Source: Sacculina carcini
Taxonomy: Eukaryota; Arthropoda; Thecostraca; Sacculinidae
Assembly (NCBI GenBank): GCA_916048095.2
Contig: OU696594.1
Coordinates: forward strand, 4,207,781 to 4,271,780
Length of the DNA stretch: 64,000 bases
Reading direction: 5' to 3'
Notes under the pieces: generated by a model
The model's database searches: none
What the model saw: the letters and a program-made list of their open reading frames with translations, nothing else
What the model was told of the DNA's origin: nothing
In this document: one piece after another, positions 20,468 through 30,811 of the stretch
How positions within the stretch are numbered: position 1 is the stretch's first letter
Layout of the letters: every line of letters begins with the position of its first letter
Program-made: the position numbers and the translations under genes

Positions 20468-21615
20468 TCAATGTTTTCCCACTTTTTTGGCTCAAATCCA
20501 CGCATTCTGCAACTGTACTGCACTATTCTGCACTCAATTGTATCCATTAACACCAATATAGCTAACACTATTTGCGTTGACTCTGATCCTGCACTCTCTC
20601 CCTGACCATCTCTCCGAGTGGCGGATGTGCCCGATGATGAGCGAGCCTCGCCTTTACTCTGTTCCTGCACCACTTTCTCCCTGTGCTCCCTGTCGTCGAG
20701 AACGATTCGCGTCCCACTTTACTCGAGCCCACAGTGCCGACACCACGTCTGTCCACTGAAATGTAATGTGTAATGTTGTTGTTGTGTGTTGTCTTGCGAC
20801 TGGTGCCACTGCCCGTCGATCCTCGACCGCCTCCACGACGACCCAACGGCAGCGGCGGCTGGTACTAAATACACACACACACACACATGCAGTAGTGGTA
20901 GTGGCGCTAATCAATCGATTTTTTCCAGCCCCTCCCCCACGTTCCCCTCCTATTGATCTTTCCCACGCCCTTTCTCACCCTATTGATTTTTCCCACTCTC
21001 TTTCCCACGCGCTATTTTCCCACGTTTTTTTCGCGATAAACACACACACACACAGTTTTGTTCAATATATTTGGTACACTATTTAATTTTTTTTATAAAA
21101 CGGTTCACCATGGGCCACAACATTCATAATTAAATTGTCGGGAGACATTTGAAATTCGATGCGGTCGATGTGGTAGCTGAGCGTAATTTGCTTGGACCAG
21201 CCCATGGTGTTGCTTGTTTCGTCGGGCGGCTGAAACACTTGAGTTTCGTTGCGCATGTTAGCGCAACGTAGTCCATAGTCATATCCACGTTTTCAAATAG
21301 AGTATCCAACAACACGCATTGCTCGACTCATTACGGTATCCAAAACAATTTGTAGCCGACTGTTCTTTTTTAATATTTTCACTCGAACCGGGCTAATGTT
21401 CCAATACGGGTCAAAGTACTGTGTAAAGGACATCGGCTTGTGGAGTTTTTTGGCCAGTTTTCTTGATACGCCGTTGGCCACCGGTTCTTTAGTCTCCGCA
21501 GAGTATCCAAACCCGTTGTTCTAGTTACTTGCCGCATATTGTAGGATAATTTGTGACAAAACTCACACCCTGCTGCTTCAGCGGCAGAATCCTCTCGGTC
21601 GTTTCCACTTGATCC
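20468..21615. repeat. Truncated third unit
   Basis: Begins like units 1 and 2 (satellite monomer 20543-20715, module M 20760-21050) but shows point differences and a longer CA tract. It loses most of the RdRp and ends at 21615, where similarity switches to sequence also found at 25670-25720 in the neighbouring mosaic. It is older than the near-identical pair. Confidence 0.85.
21130..21615 (-). pseudogene. Internally deleted RdRp copy
   Basis: Keeps the C-terminal ~90 codons (through ENVDMTMDYVAL) and part of the N-terminal region, joined by a deletion that removes roughly residues 67-445, including motifs A, B and C. There are also small substitutions and an indel (near 21316), so it cannot encode a polymerase. 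It shows that the RdRp locus had an older, decaying copy. Confidence 0.8.
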
Positions 21616-21688
21616 ACTCGGTATTTGTATTGTAGTTGAATGTTGGCATAATGTGAAGCCTAGTTCTCCAGTGAATTTCTCAGTCTTT

Positions 21689-22085
21689 TTAACGGGTCAA
21701 TTCCTGTGTCAATTGCTGCCAGACAATCTCCGGGTGCGCCTCCGGATTGCCTGCACATAGTGAAAATAACAACCTTTGGCAGCAATTCCGGGGAATACGA
21801 CACAAGGATATCATGAGACTGCCTTCAAAGTCGCTCATGGACACAGATGGTCGGAAGTTTGGACATAGTTCCACCATTTTCCGCCAGACGGCCTCGTGCA
21901 TGCCCTGTGTGTGCGCTGGCATCAACACATAGACAACGGACAAAAAACCCTGGGCGCCGTTATTGTCGTACTTTACATGGACAGTGAAAATCTGGCGGAA
22001 TATTCTCTGACACGTAGAATGTGCCGCCAACAAAAATTTGACAATTTTCCCGCAAAAGATGGGCCATGATGTTGGAGAAAAAGAT
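21689..22085 (-). pseudogene. MULE-type transposase fragment
   Basis: The 114-residue frame includes HVKYDNNGAQGFLSVVYVLM, RTQGMHEAVWRKMVELCPNF and SVSMSDFEGSLMIS. The run of a VYVLMP strand followed about 30 residues later by a DFE motif fits the central catalytic part of MULE-type DDE transposases. Only one catalytic acidic residue region is visible, with no zinc finger or C-terminal part. The same fragment recurs at 32876-33245. Confidence 0.5.
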
Positions 22086-22240
22086 TAAACTGGCGGACCC
22101 CTGATACTCGGCATATCCTCAAAAAAGGATCCCCTCATCCGTTTCTGCGAAACGTGGGTGCTGTGCGATCATGGACGCTAGCCCTGATGGTGTTAGGGAT
22201 GCGTAAAGACGAGCTGCTACGCAGCGCACTCATGCTTCTC
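22086..22240. repeat. Duplicated spacer
   Basis: Non-coding sequence after the MULE fragment, duplicated at about 33250-33420 with few changes. Confidence 0.6.
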
Positions 22241-22760
22241 CGCATGTTATTATTATTATTATTATTATTAATTATAGGCAAATCCAGTAGCATGGGAAGA
22301 GTGCAAGCACTATTACCACCCTAAGGTGGCCCCATGTACCGGAAGCGCCCAAAAGATTCAGAGATAAAGAGAGTTCGAAGAGAAAAAAGTCTAGAAAGAG
22401 AGTTGGAAAGAAAATAATAAATAAATAACAATAAATAAGAAACCATCATCCGATAACAATCCATAATGTCACTCCGCCCACGTTCCTCAATAAATAATAA
22501 CAATCAACAATAAATATGTGATTCAGTAAATAACAGCCATCAATAAATAAGAATAAATATTAACAAATAAGTAATAAATAACAATCAAGAACAATACATA
22601 TGATTCAATAAGAAACATCCAACATTAAATATAAATATGATTCAATAAGTAACAACAACACAAATAAATATGATTCAATAAACAATAACACCAATAAATA
22701 TGATTCAATAAAAAACAACAATAAATATGATTCAATATACAGCAACAACAATAAATGCTT
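22241..22760 (+). repeat. Short element with AATAAATATGATTC tail
   Basis: An ATT triplet run, then about 90 bp starting GGCAAATCCAGTAGCATGGG, then a long AT-rich tail made of AATAAATATGATTCAATAA-like repeats. The same head and tail recur at 46970-47370, so this is a dispersed element, possibly the 3' end of a retroposon. No coding capacity. Confidence 0.5.
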
Positions 22761-22931
22761 CTACTGTCTACTGCTTCTACTGTCATCGCCGCTCCGACAT
22801 GTTCTGCCTCACCTGTTGTGCCAATGGCCTCTGTCGTCGCGGACCTTCACGGGCGTCGTCCTGAGCACGCTTTCCCCGAAAACCGCACTGGTCCCATCAT
22901 TGGGTCACCTGGGGTCTCTGGTTCAGAATCG

Positions 22932-23537
22932 TCACAATGCACCAGCGACCTTCCAACAGACGACGCTCCGACTCCGCAGCAATGGACTCAACTGGAGTAT
23001 GAGGCACATTATGCGCACAATCCACTTCCACCTTTGAACTCGTGGCTTCCGGAATCTGGTGACCCTGTCGCCCATCTCCACATTATAAACCTCGTTCAGA
23101 TACCAGCGCAGACTGAAGAGGGTCATGGTGAGCGAAGCCGAGACGACAAACGCCAGTGTTAAATAGAATTCCAATTGTCGTTGATGCCGGTAGAAGTGCA
23201 CGGCCACAAACATATCACTGCCCATGTCCGCCAGGAAGGTGAAGATGGACAATAACACGAATATCACATCAATGATAGTGTAGTCCACACAATCCACCTC
23301 GTCATTATTATTGCCCGTCGTGTTGTTCGCATCGTGAGCACTCCGGGTCACGGCACCAGAATCACTGTTTTCACGAGTACCGATGTTGGCAAGCATGGAC
23401 TCGATGATCAAATCAACATCCGAATAAACCGGGACAGGGTTGTCTGGCGAATGCGACATGGTATTTCCTGAATAAATCCCAACGTTGGGGAGAATGCACC
23501 ATATGTTTCTTAACAATATCAGCGAGTACTGGGTCAT
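22932..23537 (-). pseudogene. XK-related (XKR) membrane protein, first exon
   Basis: The reading begins around MSHSPDNPVPVYSDVDLI (ATG near 23461), with a charged N-terminus, then two hydrophobic segments, TIIDVIFVLLSIFTFLADMG and LTLAFVVSASLTMTLFSLRW. The arrangement of a first membrane span, an ADMGSDMFVAVHFY motif and a second span ending in FSLRW(Y) is that of XK-family proteins (phospholipid scramblase-related, multi-pass plasma membrane). After LQLSPLLR the match fades and the frame stops at 22932. XKR second-exon homologues lie upstream on this strand (26.6-32.8 kb), the wrong order for one gene, so this is probably a displaced exon. It could also be the first exon of a copy whose later exons are missing. 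Confidence 0.6.
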
Positions 23538-23599
23538 TATCGGGATCAGGCTGCCGATATCACAGCATGAATTTGATTAGGATTGATTTGAGTTTTTAG

Positions 23600-23860
23600 T
23601 CATAGCAATATATGACAATGAGGCACGTTTCTGCCACTCAATTGTGTACATCTTACATCTCCTAAGATTTGTGACTTTTTTATAAGGTACATCAGTTTGA
23701 TCAGCTTCAAACGATATACTCTAGCAATAAGATCTTGTCTATCACCATGTCTGACCGGGAATCAGCTCACGTTGAATCTCATTACATTTCGGGTTGGAAG
23801 TGAATGTGATGAACAAGTCGGGCTTACCAAAGGTGCGGACATTTCGGCATTGTCGTGGTA
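23600..23860 (-). pseudogene. Helitron Rep fragment, copy A
   Basis: Reads FGKPDLFITFTSNPKCNEIQ then RELIPGQ, matching the start of the Helitron rolling-circle replication initiator domain. Relative to copy C (33549-33806) it lacks two bases after PGQ, which shifts the frame; the continuation (LIARVYR-like) lies in another frame to about 23630. Dead fragment. Confidence 0.6.
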
Positions 23861-23884
23861 GTCGCCAGCACTGGCGTGACTCGC

Positions 23885-24035
23885 CGAGGTCGGATACGTC
23901 GGCGTGCCGAGTCCAGCAGCCACAGAGCACGAAGAGGATGCCGCCGATGTCGGATACGGCGGCGTGCCGAGTCCAGCAGCCACAGAGCACGAGTAGGATG
24001 CCGCCGAGGTCAGATACGTCGGCGTGCCGGACCCT
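23885..24035 (+). repeat. 60-bp minisatellite
   Basis: About 2.3 copies of a 60-bp unit built on GATACGTCGGCGTGCCGAG and CCAGCAGCCACAGAGCACGA. Repeated at 27917-28065. Single units of the same kind occur near 27530 and 31860. Confidence 0.8.
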
Positions 24036-24700
24036 CGATCCTCGATCCTATTCTTTTATACGGACCCTCGATCCTTTGCACGTACGTACGCAGTGCACTG
24101 CGTGTCAATATGTCAGCCACCTGGCTGCCTTGGCGTCTTCGTTGTGAGCGCCTCCGGTACTATTGTAGGTATTCCTTTGATCATTTACGTTGATCGTTTA
24201 GTCGATATCAGATCCTCAGTCCTGTTGATTCAGCATGCAGTTGTTTTAATCACTCTTGAGTCTTCAGTGCGAAAGCACGCGTTCTTATCGCCGGTGGATC
24301 GTTTTGTATCGGTGTAATATCAGGATTTGACGCGGAAATTGGTTGTGAAACAGTTGGTATTTGAGTAGTCGACAGTATTAAAGGAGATCAAGAACTGTCT
24401 ATATTTTTAGGTGCTTACTGACTAGCGACTAGCGACATTTTCCGCCATACCGCCACACGTTCCGTCGTCCGTCAGACGTGACCTAACCAAGCGAAAAGTG
24501 GGGCAACTCACAAAGATTACAGAGTCTGGGTCAACTCAGCATGGAAATGGCTATAACTATATTTGTATTTAACTCCATCTAGTTCCATGTATTGTGCCTT
24601 TAAGCATATTTACAACAATAATTACAGTAACAACGTATCACAATTAGTGATTATGTATAAGCAATGCACATGGGTAGACAACACAAATATGCATATATAC
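24036..24700. other. Duplicated non-coding spacer
   Basis: Present again at about 28067-28730. It includes tandem GACCCTCGATCC motifs and ACGTACGTACG. No gene seen. Confidence 0.5.
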
Positions 24701-24701
24701 A

Positions 24702-25520
24702 TCAATCATGCAGCCGGCAATTGTTGCTGTGAATCTCTGGTGGTCGCGGCTGGCCGTGGAAACCTTCGCAGATGCGCCCGTGCCCCCGCAGTCTAGGCTG
24801 CGGTCTGTTCTCGGCGGAAGCCCAAACTCGACTGACGGTCCTCCACTGCGGCAGCAGTAGCGGGTGGCGCTGCTGTAGAGCGCCATCACCGCATCGTCGT
24901 GACGGGTCGTCACCCGGGTCTAGAGTAGTGGGCAAGTACGCCACCATTAAAGGTAGCTGGCCGACCAGGTGCTAATACGCCGCCGCCATCCTGAGTGGCA
25001 TTCTTCGGCGGGCCAGGTTGTATGCCAGGCCGATGTTATCGGTGCCGAGTAGTGTGTGTTGGCTGCCTTACGCGTTGGCAAGGGCCAGGCCTAGGATGGC
25101 GAGCCAGATATTTCGGTCCGAGACGTCCACGGCACGGACCATGCGCCGTGGAGTGTCGCGATACCTGTGCCTGTGATGGCCGCGTCCTTGGCCACCATAA
25201 AGAAAATGGCGGGTGGAATCCGGAGGGGTGCTGTCGTAATCATTGCGGTCGCGAAGGCGGCCGTCTGCGCCGGGTAGTGCAGAATAAGCGTGACGAGTGT
25301 GGTTGGTAATCGCAGAACTCTCAACAAAAACGACACGTACCCCGCTAATCTTTCTCCATTCTAAGGCTCGGTGTTGGGCATGCCGTATGGCTTCGCATAA
25401 GGACCTCCTGAGGGCCGGATGCATATCGACGTGTGGTTCTGGATCCATCGACAGCCTGAGGCCGAGGAATGCCAGACAACGTGGTGGCGTCCAGATACAT
25501 TTCTCTGGCGAGGGTTATCT
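24702..25520 (-). pseudogene. DIRS-like RT thumb / RNase H fragment, copy A
   Basis: On the minus strand an RT tail with CLAFLGLRLSMDPEPHVDMH is followed by an RNase H-like stretch, IWLAILGLALANA, then, past a small frame break, LLGTDNIGVAYNLARRRMP (still open in copy B) and MVAYLPTTLDPGDDPSRR. The TDN and LPTxLxPxDxPSR signatures are those of RNase H domains in DIRS-like and related retroelements. An in-frame TAG follows RMAAAY. The RT active site itself is absent, and no tyrosine recombinase was recognised downstream. Duplicated at 28733-29550. Confidence 0.5.
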
Positions 25521-25599
25521 TTATAGCACCTAAAAATAACAACAAACAGAGAAAACTGACTATAACTGTTGTGGCATTTGTCTGTGGCGGTATCTCTCC

Positions 25600-26100
25600 C
25601 ACAATGTATTTGAATACTTGGTATTTGGTATTGTATTATAGTTGGTATTATAATTGGTATTCCCACTTGGTATTTGAATTGTAGTTTAATGTTGGCATGA
25701 TGTGAAGCCTAGTTCTCCAGTGGATATACATAGCAGTAGAACTACTGCTCGTAGCTTGCTTGTGAAGGAGCGTATCCCGCCAGAGTTTGGGCGTTATAAT
25801 CAGTTACTTACTTGCTTGTTTATGAAAATAACAACCTTTGGCAGCAATTCCGGGGAATACGACGATACGTCGGGGATACGTCGGGGGTGCCGCCTAAGCC
25901 ACGCCGGTGCCGCTCAATTCACTGTGACGCAACGAACGCTGCCGGCGCAACGTCTCCTTGCCGGGACTCGCCGAACGCCAACTTAAAGACGCTGTGTGTC
26001 AAATGCGTAGCAATCTACGTAGCAACACGCCCCAGCTCTTTCTGATAATATGATCCGGCTATTGTCTTTCCGCTGATGTCGGAGAAAAGATTTAAGATCT
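25600..26100. other. Mosaic spacer
   Basis: Contains TTGGTATT-type repeats (25615-25680) and segments also found at 21620-21670, 27500-27640, 29640-29830 and 31840-31990. No gene. Confidence 0.5.
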
Positions 26101-26149
26101 CGGCCCAACGATAGAGCCCGAAGATGACCAGCCCACTCTGTGCTGCAAT

Positions 26150-26600
26150 CTCAGATCCGATTACATGTGGTTCGCATGGTCCCAAGTATGACATACTCTG
26201 ACATGCTAACCGTCTCAGACAGCTTTCTTTGGCTTGTATCTGGTAGGAGGAGTCTCACCGTTCTGAAGTTCTTCACTATACTGTGGATTGAGTTTGCAAA
26301 TCCTAATGGCGTAGCATTGTAAAACTCGCTAATGAATCGAGGGAACAAGGGATTGATTCCCCAAATTTATCTGAGAATGTTATCTTCGTCTGTCCGTCCT
26401 GTATTAGCCTCCAAATTCCCTGCCAATACTGCAATAAGAGCTGAGTCGGTAGGAATGAACCAGTTGACGTCTGATCGGATATATAGGGCCTTCTTCACCA
26501 CAGGGTCATCATGGGTGTTATTTCAGGGTTTTACAATAGAAGTCATGTCTGAAGTACTTGACCCCAAGTAAGGGGTGAGATGACCCAGTTTGTGCCCCCG
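26150..26600 (-). pseudogene. Rhabdovirus-like L fragment, block A
   Basis: Two L-like segments on the minus strand. The upstream one contains LTPYLGSSTSDMTSIVKP and, after a TGA, ALYIRSDVNWFIPTDSALI. After a TAA the other reads INPLFPRFISEFYNATPLGF and NFRTVRLLLPDTSQRKLSET. Both belong to the region between the polymerase and capping parts of rhabdovirus-type L proteins. As I know the family, the NPLFPRF segment lies before the PYLGS segment, so the order here is reversed. No GDN catalytic motif is present. Confidence 0.65.
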
Positions 26601-26735
26601 GATGATAGAAAACCCCGTGCATTGTCACGGTGATTGGGGTGTGCGGAGCGCGTTCCGAGTCCGGAGTGTCAATGTCGCCGGAGAGCGGAAACGGAGGCAG
26701 CCGTCGGTGTGTCTCATGTTCGTTGAACACAATAC

Positions 26736-27192
26736 TGTGGAGGCGTGTAAGTTGCGTGGTTGGGCGGTTGTATGTCTGTGTGTATCCAAGTGTATCCTTT
26801 GTGTGTGCGTTTCGCTCGTTTGTATGCGTGTCTGGCGTGTATACATGTCAAGTGTATGTCTGTGTGTATCCAAGTGTATCCTTTGTGTGTGCGTTTCGCT
26901 CGTTTGTATGCGGGTCTGGCGTGTATGCATGTCAAGTGTATGTCTGTGTGTATCCTTCTGTATTGGTGAACGCGGTTAGGCGTTTGTGTAGGAATGTGAC
27001 CGTGTGAATGGTCATGTGACCGTGTGAAAGGTCACATGACCGAGCTTATATAACACGGCACACTGCCGGTCAAAGGGCCATTCGCTCGGATTCGCTCGCA
27101 TTCGCTGGTATTATCTTATATTGTGATCTCGCCTGCAATAGACTTTTCTCGCCGTGTCTTCCTCGTTTTCAATGTGGCTTCACGACGCCACA
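26736..27192 (+). mobile_element. Solo LTR with 4-bp target duplication
   Basis: 457 bp beginning TGTGG and ending CCACA, flanked by ATAC (26732-26735 and 27193-27196). The uninterrupted sequence in block C has a single ATAC. It contains TTATATAAC near 27047 (TATA-like) and an 84-bp tandem duplication at 26768-26937. The internal region is gone. TG...CA ends with a 4-bp target duplication fit a Gypsy-type LTR. Its strand is not certain. Confidence 0.75.
26768..26937 (+). repeat. 84-bp tandem duplication inside the solo LTR
   Basis: Two copies of an 84-bp unit (starting GTATGTCTGTGTGTATCCAA) differing at about two positions, plus a partial third. Confidence 0.85.
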
Positions 27193-27772
27193 ATACAAAG
27201 CTGAAGGACTAGCTGCGGCGCCGTCTCCATGACACATTCGTAGAGACGCAGGAGGTTGGCGTCGGTGTTTTTGTAAGTCACGTGAATGTAGTATTTGGTA
27301 TGGTCATCTGCGTTTTTGGCCTGCTTGGCTCGCCTGCTTTTGATCCCATATATCCCATATACCTCTCCATGAGATCGGCTGGCAGAGCGGACAGTGAAAT
27401 ATCAATTTCTCATTCTTTTTTAACGGGTCAAGTCCTGTGTTGCTGCCAGACAATCTTCTGGTGCGCCTCCGGATTGCCTGCACATAGTGAAGATAACAAC
27501 CTTTGGCAGCAATTCCGGGGAATACGACGATATGTCGGCGTGCCTAGTCCAGCAGCCACAGAGCACGAAGAGGATGCCGCCTAAGCCACGCCGGTGCCGC
27601 TCAATTCACTGCAACGCAACGAACGCTGCCAGCGCAACGTCTAAAGATTTCAGGCCCATTATTAAAGATCTGTCTGCATTTGTCTGTTGAACTGGCTCAG
27701 TCACCCATACTTCCTTATTTTTAACATCCAAAATATATCCACTAATAAGATCTAGCAATAAGATCTTGTCTA

Positions 27773-27890
27773 TCACCATGTCTGACCGGGAATCAACTCA
27801 CGTTGAATCTCATTACATTTCGGGTTGGAAGTGAATGTGATGAACAAGTCGGGCTTACCAAAGTTGCGGACATTGCGGCATTGTCGTGGT
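27773..27890 (-). pseudogene. Helitron Rep fragment, copy B
   Basis: FGKPDLFITFTSNPKCNEIQ is preserved, with the same two-base deletion after PGQ as in copy A. The downstream continuation is replaced by other sequence at about 27750. Confidence 0.6.
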
Positions 27891-27916
27891 AGTCGCCAGC
27901 ACTGGCGCGACTCGCC

Positions 27917-28065
27917 GAGATCGGATACGTCGGCGTGCCGAGTCCAGCAGCCACAGAGCTCGAAGAGGATGCCGCCGATGTCGGATACGGCGGCGTGCCG
28001 AGTCCAGCAGCCACAGAGCACGAGGAGGATGCCGCCGAGGTCGGATACGTCGGCGTGCCGGACCC
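27917..28065 (+). repeat. 60-bp minisatellite, second locus
   Basis: Duplicate of 23885-24035 with a few point differences (offset 4031). Confidence 0.8.
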
Positions 28066-28732
28066 TCGATCCTCGATCCTATTCTTGTATACGGACCCTC
28101 GATCCTTTGCACGTACGTACGCAGTGCACTGCGTGTCAATATGTCAGCCACCTGGCTGCCTTGGCGTCTTCGTTGTGAGCGCCTCCGGTACTATTGTAGG
28201 TATTCCGTTGATCATTTACGTTGATCGTTTAGTCGATATCAGATCCTCAGTCCTGTTGATTCAGCATGCAGCTGTTTTATTCACTCTTGAGTCTTCAGTG
28301 CGAAAGCACGCGTTCTTATCGCCGGTGGATCGTTTTGTATCGGTGTAATATCAGGATTTGACGCGGAAATTGGTTGTGAAACAGTTGGTATTTGAGTAGT
28401 CGACAGTATTAAAGGAAATAAAAAACTATCTATATTTTTAGGTGCTTACTGACTAGCGACTAGCGACATTTTCCGCCATACCGCCACACGTTCCGTCGTC
28501 CGTCAGACGTGACCTAACCAAGCGAAAAGTGGGGCAACTCACAAAGATTACAGAGTCTGGGTCAACTCAGCATGGAAAGAGCTATAACTATATTTGTATT
28601 TAACTCCATCTAGTTCCATGTATTGTGCCTTTAAGCATAATTACAACAATAATTACAGTAACAACGTATCACAATTAGTGATTATGTATAAACAATGCAC
28701 ATGGGTAGACAACACAAATAAGCATATATACA

Positions 28733-29550
28733 TCAATCATGCAGCCGGCAATTGTTGCTGTGAATCTCTGGTGGTCGCGGCTGGCCGTGGAAACCTTCGC
28801 AGATGCGCCCGTGCCCCCGCAGTCTAGGCTGCGGTCTGTTCTCGGCGGAAGCCCAAACTCGACTGACGGTCCTCCACTGCGGCAGCAGTAGCGGGTGGCG
28901 CTGCTTTAGAGCGCCATCACCGCATCGTCGTGACGGGTCGTCATCCGGGTCTAGAGTAGTGGGCAAGTACGCCACCATTAAAGGTAGCTGGCCGACCAGG
29001 TGCTAATACGCCGCCGCCATCCTGAGTGGCATTCTTCGGCGGGCCAGGTTGTATGCCACGCCGATGTTATCGGTGCCGAGTAGTGTGTGTTGGCTGCCTT
29101 GCGCGTTGGCAAGGGCCAGGCCTAGGATGGCGAGCCAGATATTTCGGTCCGAGACGTCCACGGCACGGACCATGCGCCGTGGAGTGTCGCGATACCTGTG
29201 CCTGTGATGGCCGCGTCCTTGGCCGCCATAAAGAAAATGGCGGGTGGAATCCGGAGGGGTGCTGTCGTAATCATTGCGGTCGCGAAGGCGGCCGTCTGCG
29301 CCGGGTAGTGCAGAATAAGCGTGACAAGTGTGGTTGGTAATCGCAGAACTCTCAACAAAAACGACACGTACCCCGCTAATCTTTCTCCATTCTAAGGCTC
29401 GGTGTTGGGCATGCCGTATGGCTTCGCATAAGGACCTCCTGAGGGCCCGATGCATATCGACGTGTGGTTCTGGATCCATCGACAGCCTGAGGCCGAGGAA
29501 TGCCAGACAACGTGGTGGCGTCCAGATACATTTCTCTGGCGAGGGTTATC
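28733..29550 (-). pseudogene. DIRS-like RT/RNase H fragment, copy B
   Basis: Better preserved than copy A: a 158-codon frame (29003-29479) runs from MDPEPHVDMHRALRR through DRNIWLAILGLALANAQGSQ, LLGTDNIGVAYNLARRRMP and RMAAAY to a TAG. MVAYLPTTLDPDDDPSRR follows in the same frame. Same interpretation as 24702-25520; the shared TAG shows the element was dead before the block duplicated. Confidence 0.5.
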
Positions 29551-30002
29551 TTTATAGCACCTAAAAATAACAACAATCAGAGAAAACTGACTATAACTGT
29601 TGTGGCATTTGTATGTGGCGGTATCTCTCCCGCAATGTATTTGAATACTTGGTATTTGGTATTGTATTATAGTTGGTATTATAATTGGTATTCCCGCTTG
29701 GTATTTGAAATGTAGTTGAATGTTGGCATGATGTGAAGCCTAGTTCTCCAGTGGATATACATAGCAGTAGAACTACTGCTCGTAGCTTGCTTGTGAAGGA
29801 GCATATCCCGCCAGAGTTTGGGCGTAATAATCAGTTACTTGCTGGTAGATAGCTTCTGTCAATATATAACTTGCCAGAGGTTGTACATAGTAGTACAGTG
29901 GTGATTGGTAATTTTCCATATAGTTGCGGCATGTAGTTGAGAGGCCCAAGATGTCCATGTTGAATATATTTATTGTACAATATGTTAGCTATCTTGCTAG
30001 CC

Positions 30003-30125
30003 CAGCACCTTCGAGAGATGCAATGTGTGAGGTCTATTGTATTGGAGAAAATCATCCTCGGCCAGAAACATGATCAGATGTGCCAGGATATAGACGGCTT
30101 CCACGTCGCCTGATCGACCAGCGGA
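30003..30125. repeat. Segment shared with the satellite border
   Basis: Same sequence as 5953-6070. The minus frame here reads GDVEAVYILAHLIMFLAEDD and FLQYNRPHTLHLSKV without a stop. Unidentified, possibly a coding fragment. Confidence 0.4.
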
Positions 30126-30289
30126 GAACCCTCATTTACCGAAATAAAGACTCAGTTTGTTGAATATGCTGCATTCAGCGCTCTAGCTGATCAAACCATC
30201 TCGAGTGGAGGACAGATCATACATATAAGGAGGCGGAACTGTACTTCCCGCTGGTTCTCGGCCCAACGATAGAGCCCGAAGATGACCAG

Positions 30290-30775
30290 CCCACTGTGCT
30301 GCATTCCCAGATCCGATTGCATGTGGTTCGGATGGTCCCAAGTATGACATACTCTGACATGCTAACCGTCTCAGACAGCTTTCTGTGGCTTGTATCTGGT
30401 AGGACGAGTCTCACCGTTCTGAAGTTCTTCACTATACTGTGGATTGAGTTTGCAAATCCTAATGGCGTAGCATTGTAAAAGTCGCTAATGAATCGAGGGA
30501 ACAAGGGATTGATTCCCCAAATTTATCTGAGAAGGTTATCTTCGTCTGTCCGTCCTGTATTAGCCTCCAAATTCCCTGCCAATACTGTAATAAGAGCTGA
30601 GTCGGTAGGAATGAACCAGTTGATGTCTGATCGGAGATATAGGGCCTTCTTCACCACAGGGTCATCATGGGTGTTATTCCATGGTTTTACGATAGAAGTC
30701 ATGTCTGAAGTACTTGACCCCAAGTAAGGGGTGAGAGGACCCAGTTTGTGCCCCCGGATGATAGAAAACCCCGTG
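30290..30775 (-). pseudogene. Rhabdovirus-like L fragment, block B (most open)
   Basis: Best preserved of the three. The first segment is open through GHKLGPLTPYLGSSTSDMTS, IVKPWNNTHDDPVVKKALYL, RSDINWFIPTDSALITVLAG and TGRTDEDNLLR to a TAA. The second continues as INPLFPRFISDFYNATPLGF, FANSIHSIVKNFRTVRLVLP and ETVSMSEYVILGTIRTTCNR. Where blocks A and C have TGA after KP, this copy has TGG. The TAA between segments is in all three blocks. Segment order is opposite to that in known L proteins, indicating rearrangement before the blocks multiplied. Confidence 0.7.
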
Positions 30776-30811
30776 CATTGTCACGGAGATTGGGGTGTGC
30801 GGAGCGCGTTC

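Larger units (their letters stand above)
26640..27378 (-). pseudogene. XKR second-exon copy A, split by a solo LTR
   Basis: The XK-related exon starts after a pyrimidine-rich CAG acceptor at about 27379 and carries NADANLLRLYECIMESAPQL-type sequence (with local changes in this copy), ending in ETHRRLPPFPLSGDIDTP near 26650. A 457-bp solo LTR (26736-27192) sits inside it. Intact counterparts: 31441-31705 and 32560-32826. Confidence 0.6.

Noticed and set aside
26590..27007. Cys/Val-rich plus-strand proteins of about 125 residues
   Set aside because: They lie within the 84-bp repeat of the solo LTR; the composition comes from GTGTGT-rich DNA.
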